Shown here piece after piece: positions 9,638 through 18,899 of a stretch of DNA of 64,000 nt. Source of the DNA: Lacticaseibacillus zhaodongensis (GTDB lineage: Bacteria; Bacillota; Bacilli; Lactobacillales; Lactobacillaceae); the NCBI RefSeq assembly GCF_009687905.1, contig NZ_BLBG01000003.1, positions 62,001 to 126,000 of the forward strand, given 5' to 3'. Positions within the stretch are counted from its first letter, which is position 1, and each line of letters starts with the position of its first letter. The notes below the pieces were generated by a model. It was not told where the DNA came from. It saw only the letters and a list, made by a program, of their open reading frames with translations, and did not search any database. The translations under genes were made by a program, and so were the position numbers.

Positions 9638-9670
9638 GGAGCGGGGACGAATGTCTCGGCTCCTTTGTTA
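9638..9670 (+). terminator. Hairpin terminator after rpoZ
   Basis: 11-base arms GGAGCGGGGAC (9638-9648) and GTCTCGGCTCC (9653-9663) pair with one mismatch and one G-U, followed by TTTGTTATT. Sequence-related to the terminator after nusB. Confidence 0.6.
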
Positions 9671-9728
9671 TTGCCCGATAATTGCGGATTTTGAGCCTAC
9701 TTTACAAAGTGGCAGTGTCAAGATTTTT

Positions 9729-9736
9729 GCTATAAT
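9729..9736 (+). promoter_or_regulatory. Extended -10 element upstream of priA
   Basis: TGCTATAAT at 9728-9736 is a consensus -10 with an upstream TG; no good -35 is seen at 17-bp spacing. It lies 28 bp before priA and after the rpoZ hairpin, so priA-fmt-rsmB probably form a separate transcript. Confidence 0.5.
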
Positions 9737-9763
9737 GAAGTCAACGAGATAGGGGGAGTAGCC

Positions 9764-12058
9764 GTGCCGCAGATTGCCAAGATTATTGTTGATGTGCCGA
9801 CCATGCAGACTAACCAACCTTACGATTATTCGATTCCAGACGTGCTTTCCGGTCAAGTCGTGCCTGGGAAACGTTGTGTTGTTAATTTTGGCAAGGGTAC
9901 GCGGTTAGTGATGGGCATGGTCGTTGGCGTGCAGGACGCGCCCGATTATGCCGGAACGTTGAAGCCGATTCAGAGTGTGCTTGATAAAGAGCCGGTACTC
10001 GACAAGGAGCTATTGCAGCTGTCATCATGGCTGGCCAATGATAGTTTTGCGTTCTGGATCACCTGTTTGCAGACGATGCTACCGACTGCGCTGCGGACGG
10101 AGACCAAGCGGATCGGCAAAATGGATGAGTTTACACTGGTCGACAAGGGACACGTCCAAACGGTCTACTATGTGCATCCGGCGCAGACTGCCGCTGATTA
10201 CGCCACGATTCAGGCTAGTGTGCGTAGCAATGCCAAAAAGCAGCTCGCGTTGGTCGCTGAACTCAGTCATTTGAGCCAGAGTCAGGGTGAGGTCGCTGCA
10301 CACGCGTTGACACGGGAGTACGGCATCACGCTTGGGATGCTGAAGAGTGCTGCAGACAAGGGCTGGTTGCGACTAGAGGAGCGGGAAACCTACCGCCACC
10401 CTTATGCAGAGCTCGATGATATGCCCCGCACCAAACCCTTACAGCTAACTGATCAGCAGCAAAAGGCCTATGATGCGGTCGCTAAGTCCATCAAGGGCCA
10501 GCAGGCGGCCACATACTTGCTTGAGGGTGTGACCGGCTCGGGTAAGACTGAGGTCTATTTGCAGCTGATGGCCGCAGCCCAGGCTGCCGGCAAGGATGCC
10601 TTGATGCTCGTGCCGGAAATTGGCTTGACTCCGCAAATGGTCGCACGGGTCAAGGGCCGGTTTGGTAGTCAGGTCGCGGTGCTACACTCCGGCCTGAGCG
10701 ATGGCGAGCGTTATGATGAATGGCGGCGGATTGCCCGTGGTGAGGCGCACGTAGTCGTAGGTGCCCGCAGCGCGGCTTTTGCCCCGTTGCACAATCTTGG
10801 TCTGCTGATCATGGACGAAGAGCACGAAAATAGCTACAAGCAAGATGATGCGCCGCGTTACCATGCCCGCGACGTTCTGCGCTGGCGCAGCGAGTATAAT
10901 CATGCGCCACTACTGCTCGGTTCCGCCACCCCAAGCCTAGAATCACGGGCCCGGGCGGAAAAAGGGGTTTACACTCAGCTACTGATGCCTGAGCGAGCGA
11001 ACAAGCAGCCTTTGCCGCCAGTGGATGTGATTGACATGCGCGAGGCTGATCTTGACGAATACAGTGGCGATTTTAGTGCGCAAATGTTAGCGGCTATTAA
11101 GGATTGCCTGAGCCAAGGTAACCAGGCGGTGCTGATGCTTAACCGTCGCGGCTTTTCATCGTTCGTGATGTGCCGGGAGTGCGGGTACGTTGCCAAGTGT
11201 CCAAACTGTGACATCTCGCTGACGCTGCACATGGACACGCACAGTCTGCGCTGCCACTACTGCGGCCACGAAGAAGCAATCCCCCGTGTTTGTCCGAGCT
11301 GCGGATCTAAGCGGATTCGTTACTACGGAACCGGTACCGAAAAGGTTCAGCAGACGCTGGGCAAGCTGCTGCCTGACGCCCGGATCATGCGGATGGATGT
11401 TGATACGACCCGGCGGAAGGGTGCACACGGGCGCATCCTGAAGGAATTCGGCGAGCACAAAGCCGACATTTTGCTTGGCACCCAGATGATTGCCAAGGGT
11501 CTGGATTATCCAGACGTGACGCTGGTCGGCGTGATCAACGCCGACACCGCGCTGGGGTTGCCAGATTTCCGGGCCAGTGAGCGCACCTTCCAGTTACTGA
11601 CGCAGGTCAGTGGCCGAGCCGGCCGGGCGGAAAAGCCCGGCCGCGTTCTCGTGCAGACTTATAACCCTGATCATTACGCCATTAGGCTAGCGCAAAAGCA
11701 GGACTACGAGCGTTTCTTCGCTCTTGAAATGCACATGCGCCACGAGGGGGATTACCCACCGTATTACTTCACTTTCAAGTTGACCGTCAGTCACGAGGAC
11801 GAAGATAAAGCAGCCAAGGCAATTTTCCGATTGGCCGACATGCTCCAAAAAGGTCTGTCTGACCAAGCAATTATTTTAGGCCCCAGCCGGGCGGCAATTG
11901 CTCGCGTCAAGCGCAAGTATTATTATCAGTTAGTAATTAAATATAAAAACGAGCCCGAATTACAGGCGGTTTTGGAATCAATGTTGGAGAGTACGCAGGT
12001 GTCGAGCCGGAGCGGCTACCAGATTGCATTTGACCGGGAGCCCCTGTCGTTCATTTAA
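9764..12058 (+). CDS. priA: Primosomal protein N' (replication restart helicase)
   Basis: Superfamily 2 DNA helicase that reloads the replisome at stalled forks. A DNA-binding N-terminal domain is followed by Walker A GVTGSGKTEVYL (residues ~255-266), the DEEH box in IMDEEHENSYKQDDAPRYHARD (~residues 347-368), and eight zinc-binding cysteines in CRECGYVAKCPNCD and CHYCG...CPSCG (~residues 470-520). Helicase motifs such as GTQMIAKGLDYPDVTLVGV complete it. It starts at GTG 9764 after AGGGGGAG. The 764-residue length is slightly short of the ~800 typical in Bacillus but all motifs are intact. Confidence 0.97.
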   Translation: MPQIAKIIVDVPTMQTNQPYDYSIPDVLSGQVVPGKRCVVNFGKGTRLVMGMVVGVQDAPDYAGTLKPIQSVLDKEPVLDKELLQLSSWLANDSFAFWITCLQTMLPTALRTETKRIGKMDEFTLVDKGHVQTVYYVHPAQTAADYATIQASVRSNAKKQLALVAELSHLSQSQGEVAAHALTREYGITLGMLKSAADKGWLRLEERETYRHPYAELDDMPRTKPLQLTDQQQKAYDAVAKSIKGQQAATYLLEGVTGSGKTEVYLQLMAAAQAAGKDALMLVPEIGLTPQMVARVKGRFGSQVAVLHSGLSDGERYDEWRRIARGEAHVVVGARSAAFAPLHNLGLLIMDEEHENSYKQDDAPRYHARDVLRWRSEYNHAPLLLGSATPSLESRARAEKGVYTQLLMPERANKQPLPPVDVIDMREADLDEYSGDFSAQMLAAIKDCLSQGNQAVLMLNRRGFSSFVMCRECGYVAKCPNCDISLTLHMDTHSLRCHYCGHEEAIPRVCPSCGSKRIRYYGTGTEKVQQTLGKLLPDARIMRMDVDTTRRKGAHGRILKEFGEHKADILLGTQMIAKGLDYPDVTLVGVINADTALGLPDFRASERTFQLLTQVSGRAGRAEKPGRVLVQTYNPDHYAIRLAQKQDYERFFALEMHMRHEGDYPPYYFTFKLTVSHEDEDKAAKAIFRLADMLQKGLSDQAIILGPSRAAIARVKRKYYYQLVIKYKNEPELQAVLESMLESTQVSSRSGYQIAFDREPLSFI

Positions 12059-12110
12059 ACGGGCAGATTGACAGTGCTTAGCGATATGTAGTGTGAGGAG
12101 AAAATTTAAA

Positions 12111-13064
12111 ATGACATCAATTATATTCATGGGGACGCCGCAGTTTGCTGTACCCGTTCTGGACGGCTTGGTTGCTGCTGGTTACGACGTGCAACTGGTG
12201 ATCACCCAACCGGACCGGCCAGTTGGGCGGAAGCAAGTGCTGCAGCAGAGCCCTGTTAAGCAGGCGGCGTTAAAACATGGTATCAAGGTGTTGCAGCCCG
12301 AGAAGTTATCTGGTTCACCAGAATTGGCTGAAGCCATCGACCTGCACGCGGACTTGATTGTTACGGCAGCGTATGGGCAGTTCTTGCCTACCAAGTTCTT
12401 AAAGTCGGTCAAAGTTGCTGCAGTCAATGTTCACGGCAGTTTACTGCCGAAGTATCGTGGTGGTGCCCCGATTCAGTACGCGGTCAAGAACCTCGATTCC
12501 GAAATTGGTGTAACCATCATCGAGATGGTCAAGGCCATGGACGCAGGCGGTATGTACGCGCAGCGGAGCATTCCGCTGACGCGGGCTGACGACACTGGCT
12601 CCGCCTTTAAGCGGCTTAGCCCTGTTGGTCGTGACCTACTTCTGGACACCTTGCCGGACATCATTGCTGGTACTGCCAAGAAGACGCCTCAGGAAGAGGC
12701 CAAGGTGACTTTCTCACCAACCATCAGCAAGGAGCAAGAGCATTTGGACTTCACGCTCCCAGCAACCAAAGTGGATGGCTGGATTCGCGCATTGCGGCCA
12801 GACGTTGGTGGTTGGGTCAAACTCGGCGGCCAGCGTTGCAAAATTTGGGCGGCGACCCCGCTTGATGAGCACACGGAGCTCGCACCTGGGCAGTTGGTTC
12901 GCAGCGGCAAGCACGAATTCGTGCTGAGCGCTGGGGATGGGACTGTGCTCGCAATTGACGAGTTGCAGCCAGCAGGCAAGTCCAAGCAGGACGTTACCGC
13001 GTACATGAATGGTCAGGGTCGGAAATTCACAACAGGAATGCAGGTAGTTGAGATTGAAGAATAA
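12111..13064 (+). CDS. fmt: Methionyl-tRNA formyltransferase
   Basis: Formylates initiator Met-tRNA using 10-formyl-THF. The N-terminal Rossmann domain shows FMGTPQFAVPVLDGL, and the catalytic Asn-His-Asp environment lies in VNVHGSLLPKYRGGAPIQYA (residues ~105-125). The C-terminal OB-like tRNA-binding domain extends from ~205. ATG 12111 has GAGGAG ten bases upstream and gives 317 residues, the family norm. The def gene that often precedes fmt is absent here. The 3' end overlaps the TTG start of rsmB. Confidence 0.96.
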   Translation: MTSIIFMGTPQFAVPVLDGLVAAGYDVQLVITQPDRPVGRKQVLQQSPVKQAALKHGIKVLQPEKLSGSPELAEAIDLHADLIVTAAYGQFLPTKFLKSVKVAAVNVHGSLLPKYRGGAPIQYAVKNLDSEIGVTIIEMVKAMDAGGMYAQRSIPLTRADDTGSAFKRLSPVGRDLLLDTLPDIIAGTAKKTPQEEAKVTFSPTISKEQEHLDFTLPATKVDGWIRALRPDVGGWVKLGGQRCKIWAATPLDEHTELAPGQLVRSGKHEFVLSAGDGTVLAIDELQPAGKSKQDVTAYMNGQGRKFTTGMQVVEIEE

Positions 13065-14391
13065 TAATCCCCGTCTTTTGGCGGTCGAAGTTCTAGCACG
13101 CGTCAGCAAGGGGAGTTACTCTAACCTCACCCTGGATGGCACGCTGCGTAGCAATAAGCTCGATCCCCGTGATGCGTCATTACTGACAAATATTGTTTAC
13201 GGTGTGATTCAGCGCCAGCTCACCCTCGACTTCTTCATTGACCCTTTTATCAAGGGCAATAAGGTTGATGACTGGGTGAAAGTTTTACTGCGAACGGCGG
13301 TTTACCAGATGGTTTATCTGGATAAAGTCCCAACTCGCGCCATTTTCTATGACAGCACCGAAATTGCCAAGAAGCTGGGCCACGCCGGAATCGGTAAGTT
13401 CGTCACCGCAATCTTGCGGCGTATGGACCGTGAAGGCTTCCCCAAAATCGGTGACGTCAAGGACTCAGTGCAGCGTTTGGCCATTAGTTCCAGCACGCCA
13501 CTATGGCTCACGCAGAAGCTTATCGACGAGCTCGGGATGGACGCCGCTAGCGGCATCCTGAATTCGATTGACAGTGCCCCCGCAGCTTCATTGCGCGTGA
13601 ACAGCACGGTTAGTTCTGCAGACGACCTCTTGTTCCGCTTGTCCGACCGTTTTCCAGACATTCATCGGAGTAAGCTCACGCCGACCGCGCTTGTTGCCCC
13701 AAGTGGTCATTTAGCCGGCACGCCCGAATTTAGGGACGGGATGTACACCCTGCAGGACGAAAGTAGTCAACTAGTCGCTGCTAGTTTGCGGCTTGAACCT
13801 GGCGATCAGGTGCTTGACGCGTGCGCCGCGCCTGGGGGTAAGACCACGCACATCGCGGAACACTTGCTGCCAGATCAGGGCGGCAAGGTGGTTGCACTTG
13901 ATTTACATCCCCACAAGGTGCAGTTGATTGCCAAGAACGCGGCGCGGATGCACTTAGCAGACCGAGTCGAGGCTTTCGCGATGGATGCACGGGATGCGCA
14001 TGAACATTTTGCCGCGGGTAGTTTTGACAAAATCCTCGTTGACGCCCCTTGCTCAGGCCTTGGACTGATGCGCCGCAAGCCCGAAATCAAGTACGATAAA
14101 ACGCAGGCGGACATTGATAAATTGTCTGAGGTGCAGCAGAGTATCCTTGGCAGTATGGCCGACCTCGTTAAAGTTGGCGGGCGGATTACCTACAGCACTT
14201 GCACCTTGGCGCAGGAGGAAAATCAGCAGGTTGTTAGTGCCTTCTTGCAGGCGCACCCGAACTTCAAGCAGGACACAGTTGCAACCGACACGACCATCAC
14301 CAAACGGCATGGCGCACCGGCACTACAGATTTATCCTAATGATTACGGCACGGACGGTTTCTTTATTGCGAGCCTAGTCCGGACTGAGTAA
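13048..14391 (+). CDS. rsmB: 16S rRNA (cytosine-967-C5)-methyltransferase
   Basis: Methylates C967 of 16S rRNA. The N-terminal ~130 residues are a NusB-like RNA-binding domain (ALEVLARV-type start, LTNIVYGVIQRQLTLDFFI). The SAM domain contains LDACAAPGGKTTHIAE, the motif-IV DAPCSGLGLMRRKPEIKY and the catalytic Cys in YSTCTLAQEEN. The start is a TTG, either 13048 or 13054, both overlapping the end of fmt. Followed after ten bases by prpC. Bacillus has rlmN between the two; it is absent here. Confidence 0.94.
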   Translation: MRLKNNNPRLLAVEVLARVSKGSYSNLTLDGTLRSNKLDPRDASLLTNIVYGVIQRQLTLDFFIDPFIKGNKVDDWVKVLLRTAVYQMVYLDKVPTRAIFYDSTEIAKKLGHAGIGKFVTAILRRMDREGFPKIGDVKDSVQRLAISSSTPLWLTQKLIDELGMDAASGILNSIDSAPAASLRVNSTVSSADDLLFRLSDRFPDIHRSKLTPTALVAPSGHLAGTPEFRDGMYTLQDESSQLVAASLRLEPGDQVLDACAAPGGKTTHIAEHLLPDQGGKVVALDLHPHKVQLIAKNAARMHLADRVEAFAMDARDAHEHFAAGSFDKILVDAPCSGLGLMRRKPEIKYDKTQADIDKLSEVQQSILGSMADLVKVGGRITYSTCTLAQEENQQVVSAFLQAHPNFKQDTVATDTTITKRHGAPALQIYPNDYGTDGFFIASLVRTE

Positions 14392-14401
14392 GGAGTTAGT
14401 T

Positions 14402-15151
14402 ATGGAGTACGCGTATCGAACGGATATCGGCAAGAGACGAGCCAGCAATCAAGATTATGTTGGCTTATTTAAGAATGACAGCGGCGCTAACTTGGCCATT
14501 GTGGCTGATGGAATGGGCGGACACCAAGGCGGGGATGTGGCCAGTGAAATGGCTGTCTCCCACATCGGTTATGCCTTTGCCGATTTAAATGCTGCTGACA
14601 TCGACGGCGCGGCCAAGTGGCTCATTGCGGAATTAAGTCGTGAAAATGATCTGATTCTAGAGCGGGGGCAACAATTTGCCGACCTAACGGGGATGGGGAC
14701 CACCATCGTGGCGGTGCTCGTCTATGGCAACAAGTTTGTTGTGGCCAATATTGGCGACTCGCGTGCATATCTGTACCGGCGCAAGCACCTGCTCCAAATC
14801 ACGGAGGACCACAGTTTGGTCAACGAACTCGTCAAAAGTGGTGAGCTCACGCCGGAAGAGGCTGAGAACTTTCCCCGCAAGAACGTTATTACGCGTTCAC
14901 TCGGGGTCGCACCCGATGTGGACGCGGATGTGAACACATACGACTTGTTAGTTGGCGACACGCTATTACTGTGCTCGGATGGGCTCACCAAAACAGTCAG
15001 TGACGAGCATCTCGCCCAGATTCTTGCTGACTCCGCGACGCTGCAGGAAAAAGCCGATGAGATGATCAAACAGGCTAACGCAGCGGGTGGGCCGGACAAC
15101 ATTTCGGCCTTGCTAGTGCACGCAAATTCAGGGGGTGCAAGCGATGATTGA
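14402..15151 (+). CDS. prpC: PP2C-type serine/threonine phosphatase
   Basis: Metal-dependent phosphatase that reverses phosphorylation by the adjacent PrkC kinase. All PP2C motifs are seen: TDIGKRRASNQD, VADGMGGHQGGDVAS (metal Asp), GMGTTIVAVLV, VANIGDSRAYL, LLCSDGLTK and GGPDNISALLV. Length 249 is standard. AAGGAG precedes the ATG. The kinase start lies inside its 3' end, so the two are translationally coupled, as throughout Firmicutes. Confidence 0.97.
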   Translation: MEYAYRTDIGKRRASNQDYVGLFKNDSGANLAIVADGMGGHQGGDVASEMAVSHIGYAFADLNAADIDGAAKWLIAELSRENDLILERGQQFADLTGMGTTIVAVLVYGNKFVVANIGDSRAYLYRRKHLLQITEDHSLVNELVKSGELTPEEAENFPRKNVITRSLGVAPDVDADVNTYDLLVGDTLLLCSDGLTKTVSDEHLAQILADSATLQEKADEMIKQANAAGGPDNISALLVHANSGGASDD

Positions 15152-17048
15152 GTCGGGAGCGATACTCGGCGAACGCTATAAATTGCTGAAAACCTTGGGC
15201 GAAGGCGGTATGGCCAACGTGTACCTTGCCCGGGACCTGATTTTGGATCGTGACGTGGCGGTCAAGGTTCTGCGCCTTGATTTGCAGGATGACCCGGATA
15301 CCTTGCGGCGCTTCCGGCGTGAGGCAATGGCGACCCTGGAGCTCAGCCACCCGAACATTGTGAGCATTTATGACGTGGGTGAAAGTGATGGCCAGCAGTA
15401 CCTGGTTATGGAATACGTCGAGGGTACAGACCTCAAAAAGTACATTGCCAAAAATTTCCCCATTCCTTATGCACGGGTGATTGCGATGATGCGGCAGATC
15501 CTGAGCGCGGTGCAGACCGCCCACGATCACAACATCATTCACCGTGATCTGAAGCCCCAGAACATCATGGTGGACAAAGACGGCACAGCCAAAATCACTG
15601 ACTTTGGGATTGCCGTTGCGCTGTCGGATAACTCGATGACACAAACCAATTCGCTGCTAGGCTCGGTGCACTATCTCTCTCCTGAACAGGCGCGGGGCGG
15701 AATGCCGACTAAGCAAAGTGATGTGTACGCGCTCGGAATTATTTTGTACGAGTTGTTGACCGGTAGTGTGCCTTTTGAGGGCGATTCTGCGGTATCCATT
15801 GCGCTGAAGCACTTCCAGCAGGAAATTCCTTCCGTTCGTGACTTTGATCCGCGGATTCCCCAAGCACTAGAAAATGTGGTTCTGAAGGCGACTGCTAAGG
15901 ATCCGAACCAGCGCTACAGTAGCGCGCAAGCGATGAGTGACGATTTAGCGACCGCGCTTGATCCGAGCCGGGCCAGCGAGCCACGGTTCACACCGCAATC
16001 TGCAGACGATATGGATGAGACTCGTGTGATCGGTGATTTACCAAGCGCGCTGCGCGGGGTCAGTGCAGAGCAGGAAGCGGACAGGAGCGCAACACAACCG
16101 CTTCCACAATCGGAACCGGAGCAGTCGCTCGCGGCAGAAACTGAGAAACCTAAGAAAACGAAGAAGTCCAAGCGCAAGTGGACCTTTGGCATTATCGCGG
16201 GGCTCATTTTGCTGGCTCTGGTTGGACTGGCTGTGGCGTTCTGGCCCAAAGGGGACGTCAATGTTCCCGATGTTGCGGGGATGAGTGTCACCCAGGCACA
16301 GTCGGCGCTTGAGAAAGATAAGCTGACGGTCGGTACGCAAACCAAGGAGCATTCCAATAAGTATTCTGCAGGTGAAGTAATCACTAGTGACCCAGCCGCG
16401 GACACAAGTGTTAAGTCGGGCTCGGCAGTTAACCTGATTGTCAGTTCTGGGGTGCAGAAGGTCACGATGAAGAGTTATCGCGGCGAAACTTATGCGGACG
16501 CCGCGACTGATTTGCGCCAACGTGGGTTCAAGGTTGAACGTAAGACAAAGGTCAGCACCACCGCTACGGCCGGTACGGTTCTCAGTCAGAGCATTCCGGC
16601 CGGGCAAAAGGTCGATCCGAAGGCGGATGCGGTCGTGCTAACGGTCGCACGGGCGGGGTCCACTTTCGAAATGAGTGATTTAACGCAGCTCAACCTTTCC
16701 GGAGTGCAGATGTTTGCTAATGAACACAACCTGCAATTCACGTCCAGTGGGGATAGTAACGGTGTCGTGGTTAGTCAAAGCCCCGCTGTCGGGACTAAAA
16801 TGCACCGTGGTGATAACTTCACGGTTGTATTACAGGCCAACAATGGTCCGGCACGGTCAACATCTTCAAACGCTGACAGTCAAAGTGACGCCAACAAGGA
16901 CGAGAGCTCAAAGGCTGCGCAAAGCAGCAGCAGTAGTAGTTCAACGGCTAGTGATGCGCAGACCGCAACCAGCAGTAGTTCGGCTGAGAAGCCTGCGGAG
17001 AACCAAAATAGTGCCAGTTCACAGAGCAGTGATAACACCAATAATTAA
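15144..17048 (+). CDS. prkC: PASTA-domain Ser/Thr protein kinase
   Basis: Membrane-spanning eukaryotic-type kinase that senses peptidoglycan or lipid II and controls cell-wall synthesis. The cytoplasmic kinase domain (residues ~10-270) has GEGGMANVY, the ATP Lys in VAVKVLR, the catalytic HRDLKPQN, DFG and GSVHYLSPEQA. One transmembrane helix follows a basic stretch (WTFGIIAGLILLALVGLAV, ~residues 348-367), then three extracellular PASTA repeats. The C terminus is a Ser/Asn/Thr-rich linker of ~75 residues. ATG 15144 is chosen over GTG 15135, which lies within the G-rich ribosome binding site. It overlaps prpC by eight bases. Confidence 0.96.
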   Translation: MIESGAILGERYKLLKTLGEGGMANVYLARDLILDRDVAVKVLRLDLQDDPDTLRRFRREAMATLELSHPNIVSIYDVGESDGQQYLVMEYVEGTDLKKYIAKNFPIPYARVIAMMRQILSAVQTAHDHNIIHRDLKPQNIMVDKDGTAKITDFGIAVALSDNSMTQTNSLLGSVHYLSPEQARGGMPTKQSDVYALGIILYELLTGSVPFEGDSAVSIALKHFQQEIPSVRDFDPRIPQALENVVLKATAKDPNQRYSSAQAMSDDLATALDPSRASEPRFTPQSADDMDETRVIGDLPSALRGVSAEQEADRSATQPLPQSEPEQSLAAETEKPKKTKKSKRKWTFGIIAGLILLALVGLAVAFWPKGDVNVPDVAGMSVTQAQSALEKDKLTVGTQTKEHSNKYSAGEVITSDPAADTSVKSGSAVNLIVSSGVQKVTMKSYRGETYADAATDLRQRGFKVERKTKVSTTATAGTVLSQSIPAGQKVDPKADAVVLTVARAGSTFEMSDLTQLNLSGVQMFANEHNLQFTSSGDSNGVVVSQSPAVGTKMHRGDNFTVVLQANNGPARSTSSNADSQSDANKDESSKAAQSSSSSSSTASDAQTATSSSSAEKPAENQNSASSQSSDNTNN

Positions 17049-17098
17049 TGGCTTTTAGTTAGCACGCATTATTCAAGGAATAAACAGGAGGAAAACAT

Positions 17099-17995
17099 TT
17101 GCAGGGGCGAATTATTAGGCAGATCAGCGGCTATTACGATATCGCTGTTGACGGAGAAGTGGTGCGCACACGTGCTGCGGGCAATTTGCGGCAGCAAAAA
17201 GTTACCCCACTTGTGGGTGATATTGCCGAGTTCATTCCGGCCGAGGACAATGGTGAATTAGGGTACTTGACCAGCATTAAGGAACGACAGAATGCATTAT
17301 TGCGGCCGCCGGTTGCGAATATCGACCAGGCAATCCTAGTCACTTCTGCCGCGGAGCCGGAATTTTCCGCTAACCTTCTGGATCGATTTTTGGTCTACCT
17401 TGAGGGTAAAAACATTGCCCCAATCATTTACCTGACGAAAACGGATCTGCTCACCGATGAGGAGTATGCACGTCTAGATACGGTTCTGCAGGGTTACGCG
17501 CAGATCCCGTACCGCGTATTCGCCCCGCGCGAGGCATTCGCTGAGGACGTACTCGCTACGCTGCATGGGTTATTTGCCGATAAGTTGACCATTTTTACCG
17601 GCCAAACTGGGGCTGGCAAATCTACATTGATCAACCACCTGGCACCTGGTCTGAATATCGCGACTGGCGCAATTTCGAAGAGTCTCAATCGCGGGAAGCA
17701 CACGACCCGGACTACAGACCTGTACCAAAGTGATGGCGGCTTGTTGGCGGACACACCAGGTTTTTCCTCCTTGGGTTTGTTAGACGTTACTCTGGACGAT
17801 TTGCGGCTCCGTTTTCCCGAATTCAGGGCGCGCATGGATGGCTGCAAATTCCGCCGCTGCGAGCACATTAGTGAACCTAAGTGTGCGGTCAAGGCCGCGC
17901 TCGACGCGGGGGAAATTATGCAAAGCCGCTACGATGACTACCTGCAGTTCCGCAGCGAACTCAAGCAGCAGCGACCGGTGTGGGGAAAAAATTAG
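17099..17995 (+). CDS. rsgA: Ribosome small subunit GTPase RsgA
   Basis: Circularly permuted GTPase that checks late 30S assembly. The N-terminal OB-fold (~1-65) is followed by the permuted G domain: G4-like YLTKTDLL comes before G1 GQTGAGKSTLINHL and G3 DTPGFSSL. The C-terminal zinc finger has Cys/His ligands in CKFRRCEHISEPKC. Start is TTG 17099, six bases after AGGAGG; there is no better in-frame ATG. Position after prkC and before rpe matches the Bacillus order (prkC-rsgA-rpe-thiN). Confidence 0.96.
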   Translation: MQGRIIRQISGYYDIAVDGEVVRTRAAGNLRQQKVTPLVGDIAEFIPAEDNGELGYLTSIKERQNALLRPPVANIDQAILVTSAAEPEFSANLLDRFLVYLEGKNIAPIIYLTKTDLLTDEEYARLDTVLQGYAQIPYRVFAPREAFAEDVLATLHGLFADKLTIFTGQTGAGKSTLINHLAPGLNIATGAISKSLNRGKHTTRTTDLYQSDGGLLADTPGFSSLGLLDVTLDDLRLRFPEFRARMDGCKFRRCEHISEPKCAVKAALDAGEIMQSRYDDYLQFRSELKQQRPVWGKN

Positions 17996-18068
17996 GCAGA
18001 CCGGAGTGAGGTGTAGCGCGACTGGACACCGGCAGATAGAAATGCACGTCGAGTAATGTGAGTTGACC

Positions 18069-18115
18069 AATTGCAGCCAGCCTCCGTATTTTTGAGGCCT
18101 GACTGCAATTTTTGC
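18069..18115 (+). terminator. Intrinsic terminator after rsgA
   Basis: AATTGCAGCCAGCCTC pairs with GAGGCCTGACTGCAATT (one mismatch, one bulge), followed by TTTTTGC. It separates the prpC-prkC-rsgA transcript from rpe-thiN. Confidence 0.75.
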
Positions 18116-18245
18116 AAATTGTCGGGCTAGTTTCTGGCCGCAAGACTATGAAACGGTTTCCATTTCGGGTAGTATTGGAATCATTAACGAAATCAGAGCC
18201 ACCATCCTTATTAGAATCAGGCCGCTCGAAAGGAAGTAATTGACT

Positions 18246-18899
18246 ATGAAAATTGCACCTTCAATTTTAAGTGCTGATTTTGGCAATCTTGCAGCAGCTG
18301 TTCGTCAGGTTGACGGTAGTGGGGCAGATCGCATTCACATTGACGTAATGGACGGCCGTTTTGTTCCTAACCTTAGTTTTGGTCCCCAAATCGTTTCGGT
18401 TCTGCGGAAGGTCACTCAATTGCCGCTAGAAGTGCACTTGATGGTCCAGAACCCGGAGAATTGGATCAAGCCGTTTGCGGACGCCGGTGCAGACATCATC
18501 ATGGTCCATGTGGAGTCAACGCCACATATTCACCGTGCACTCGCGCTGATTGATGAAACGGGTGTTAAAGCGGGCGTCGTTCTTAATCCGGGGACCTCGG
18601 TTGACGCCGTTAATTTCCTGCTCCCGATTGTGCAGCAAGTGCTTGTGATGACGGTAGATCCTGGTTTCTCGGGTCAGCACTTCATTCCGGAGAACCTGGA
18701 AAAAGTTGATGAGCTCGTTACTATCCGTGATCGCAATCCGGAACTTAACTATGAGGTTGAAGTCGACGGCGGGGTTGATGCAGAACGCATCAAGAGTGTT
18801 GAGATTCACGGTGCGGATGTCGCAGTTGCCGGTTCAGCGATTTACAATGACAAGGCCGATCCCGCAACGAACATCAAGGCACTGAAGGCGGCGCTATGA
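18246..18899 (+). CDS. rpe: Ribulose-phosphate 3-epimerase
   Basis: Interconverts ribulose-5-P and xylulose-5-P in the pentose phosphate pathway. TIM-barrel metal and catalytic residues are visible in PSILSADFGNL, HIDVMDGRFVPNLSFGP, HLMVQNP, MTVDPGFSGQ and VDGGVD. The ATG at 18246, nine bases after AAAGGAAG, is preferred over TTG 18240; the product is 217 residues, normal. The ATGA overlap with thiN shows coupling. Confidence 0.96.
   Translation: MKIAPSILSADFGNLAAAVRQVDGSGADRIHIDVMDGRFVPNLSFGPQIVSVLRKVTQLPLEVHLMVQNPENWIKPFADAGADIIMVHVESTPHIHRALALIDETGVKAGVVLNPGTSVDAVNFLLPIVQQVLVMTVDPGFSGQHFIPENLEKVDELVTIRDRNPELNYEVEVDGGVDAERIKSVEIHGADVAVAGSAIYNDKADPATNIKALKAAL

Noticed and set aside
15075-15644. 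189-codon open frame antisense to prkC
   Set aside because: Lies opposite the kinase catalytic core and overlaps prpC; explained by codon bias of the real gene.
18149-18162. cre-like site (TGAAACGGTTTCCA) upstream of rpe
   Set aside because: The central CG is off by one base from the cre consensus, so CcpA binding is not supported.
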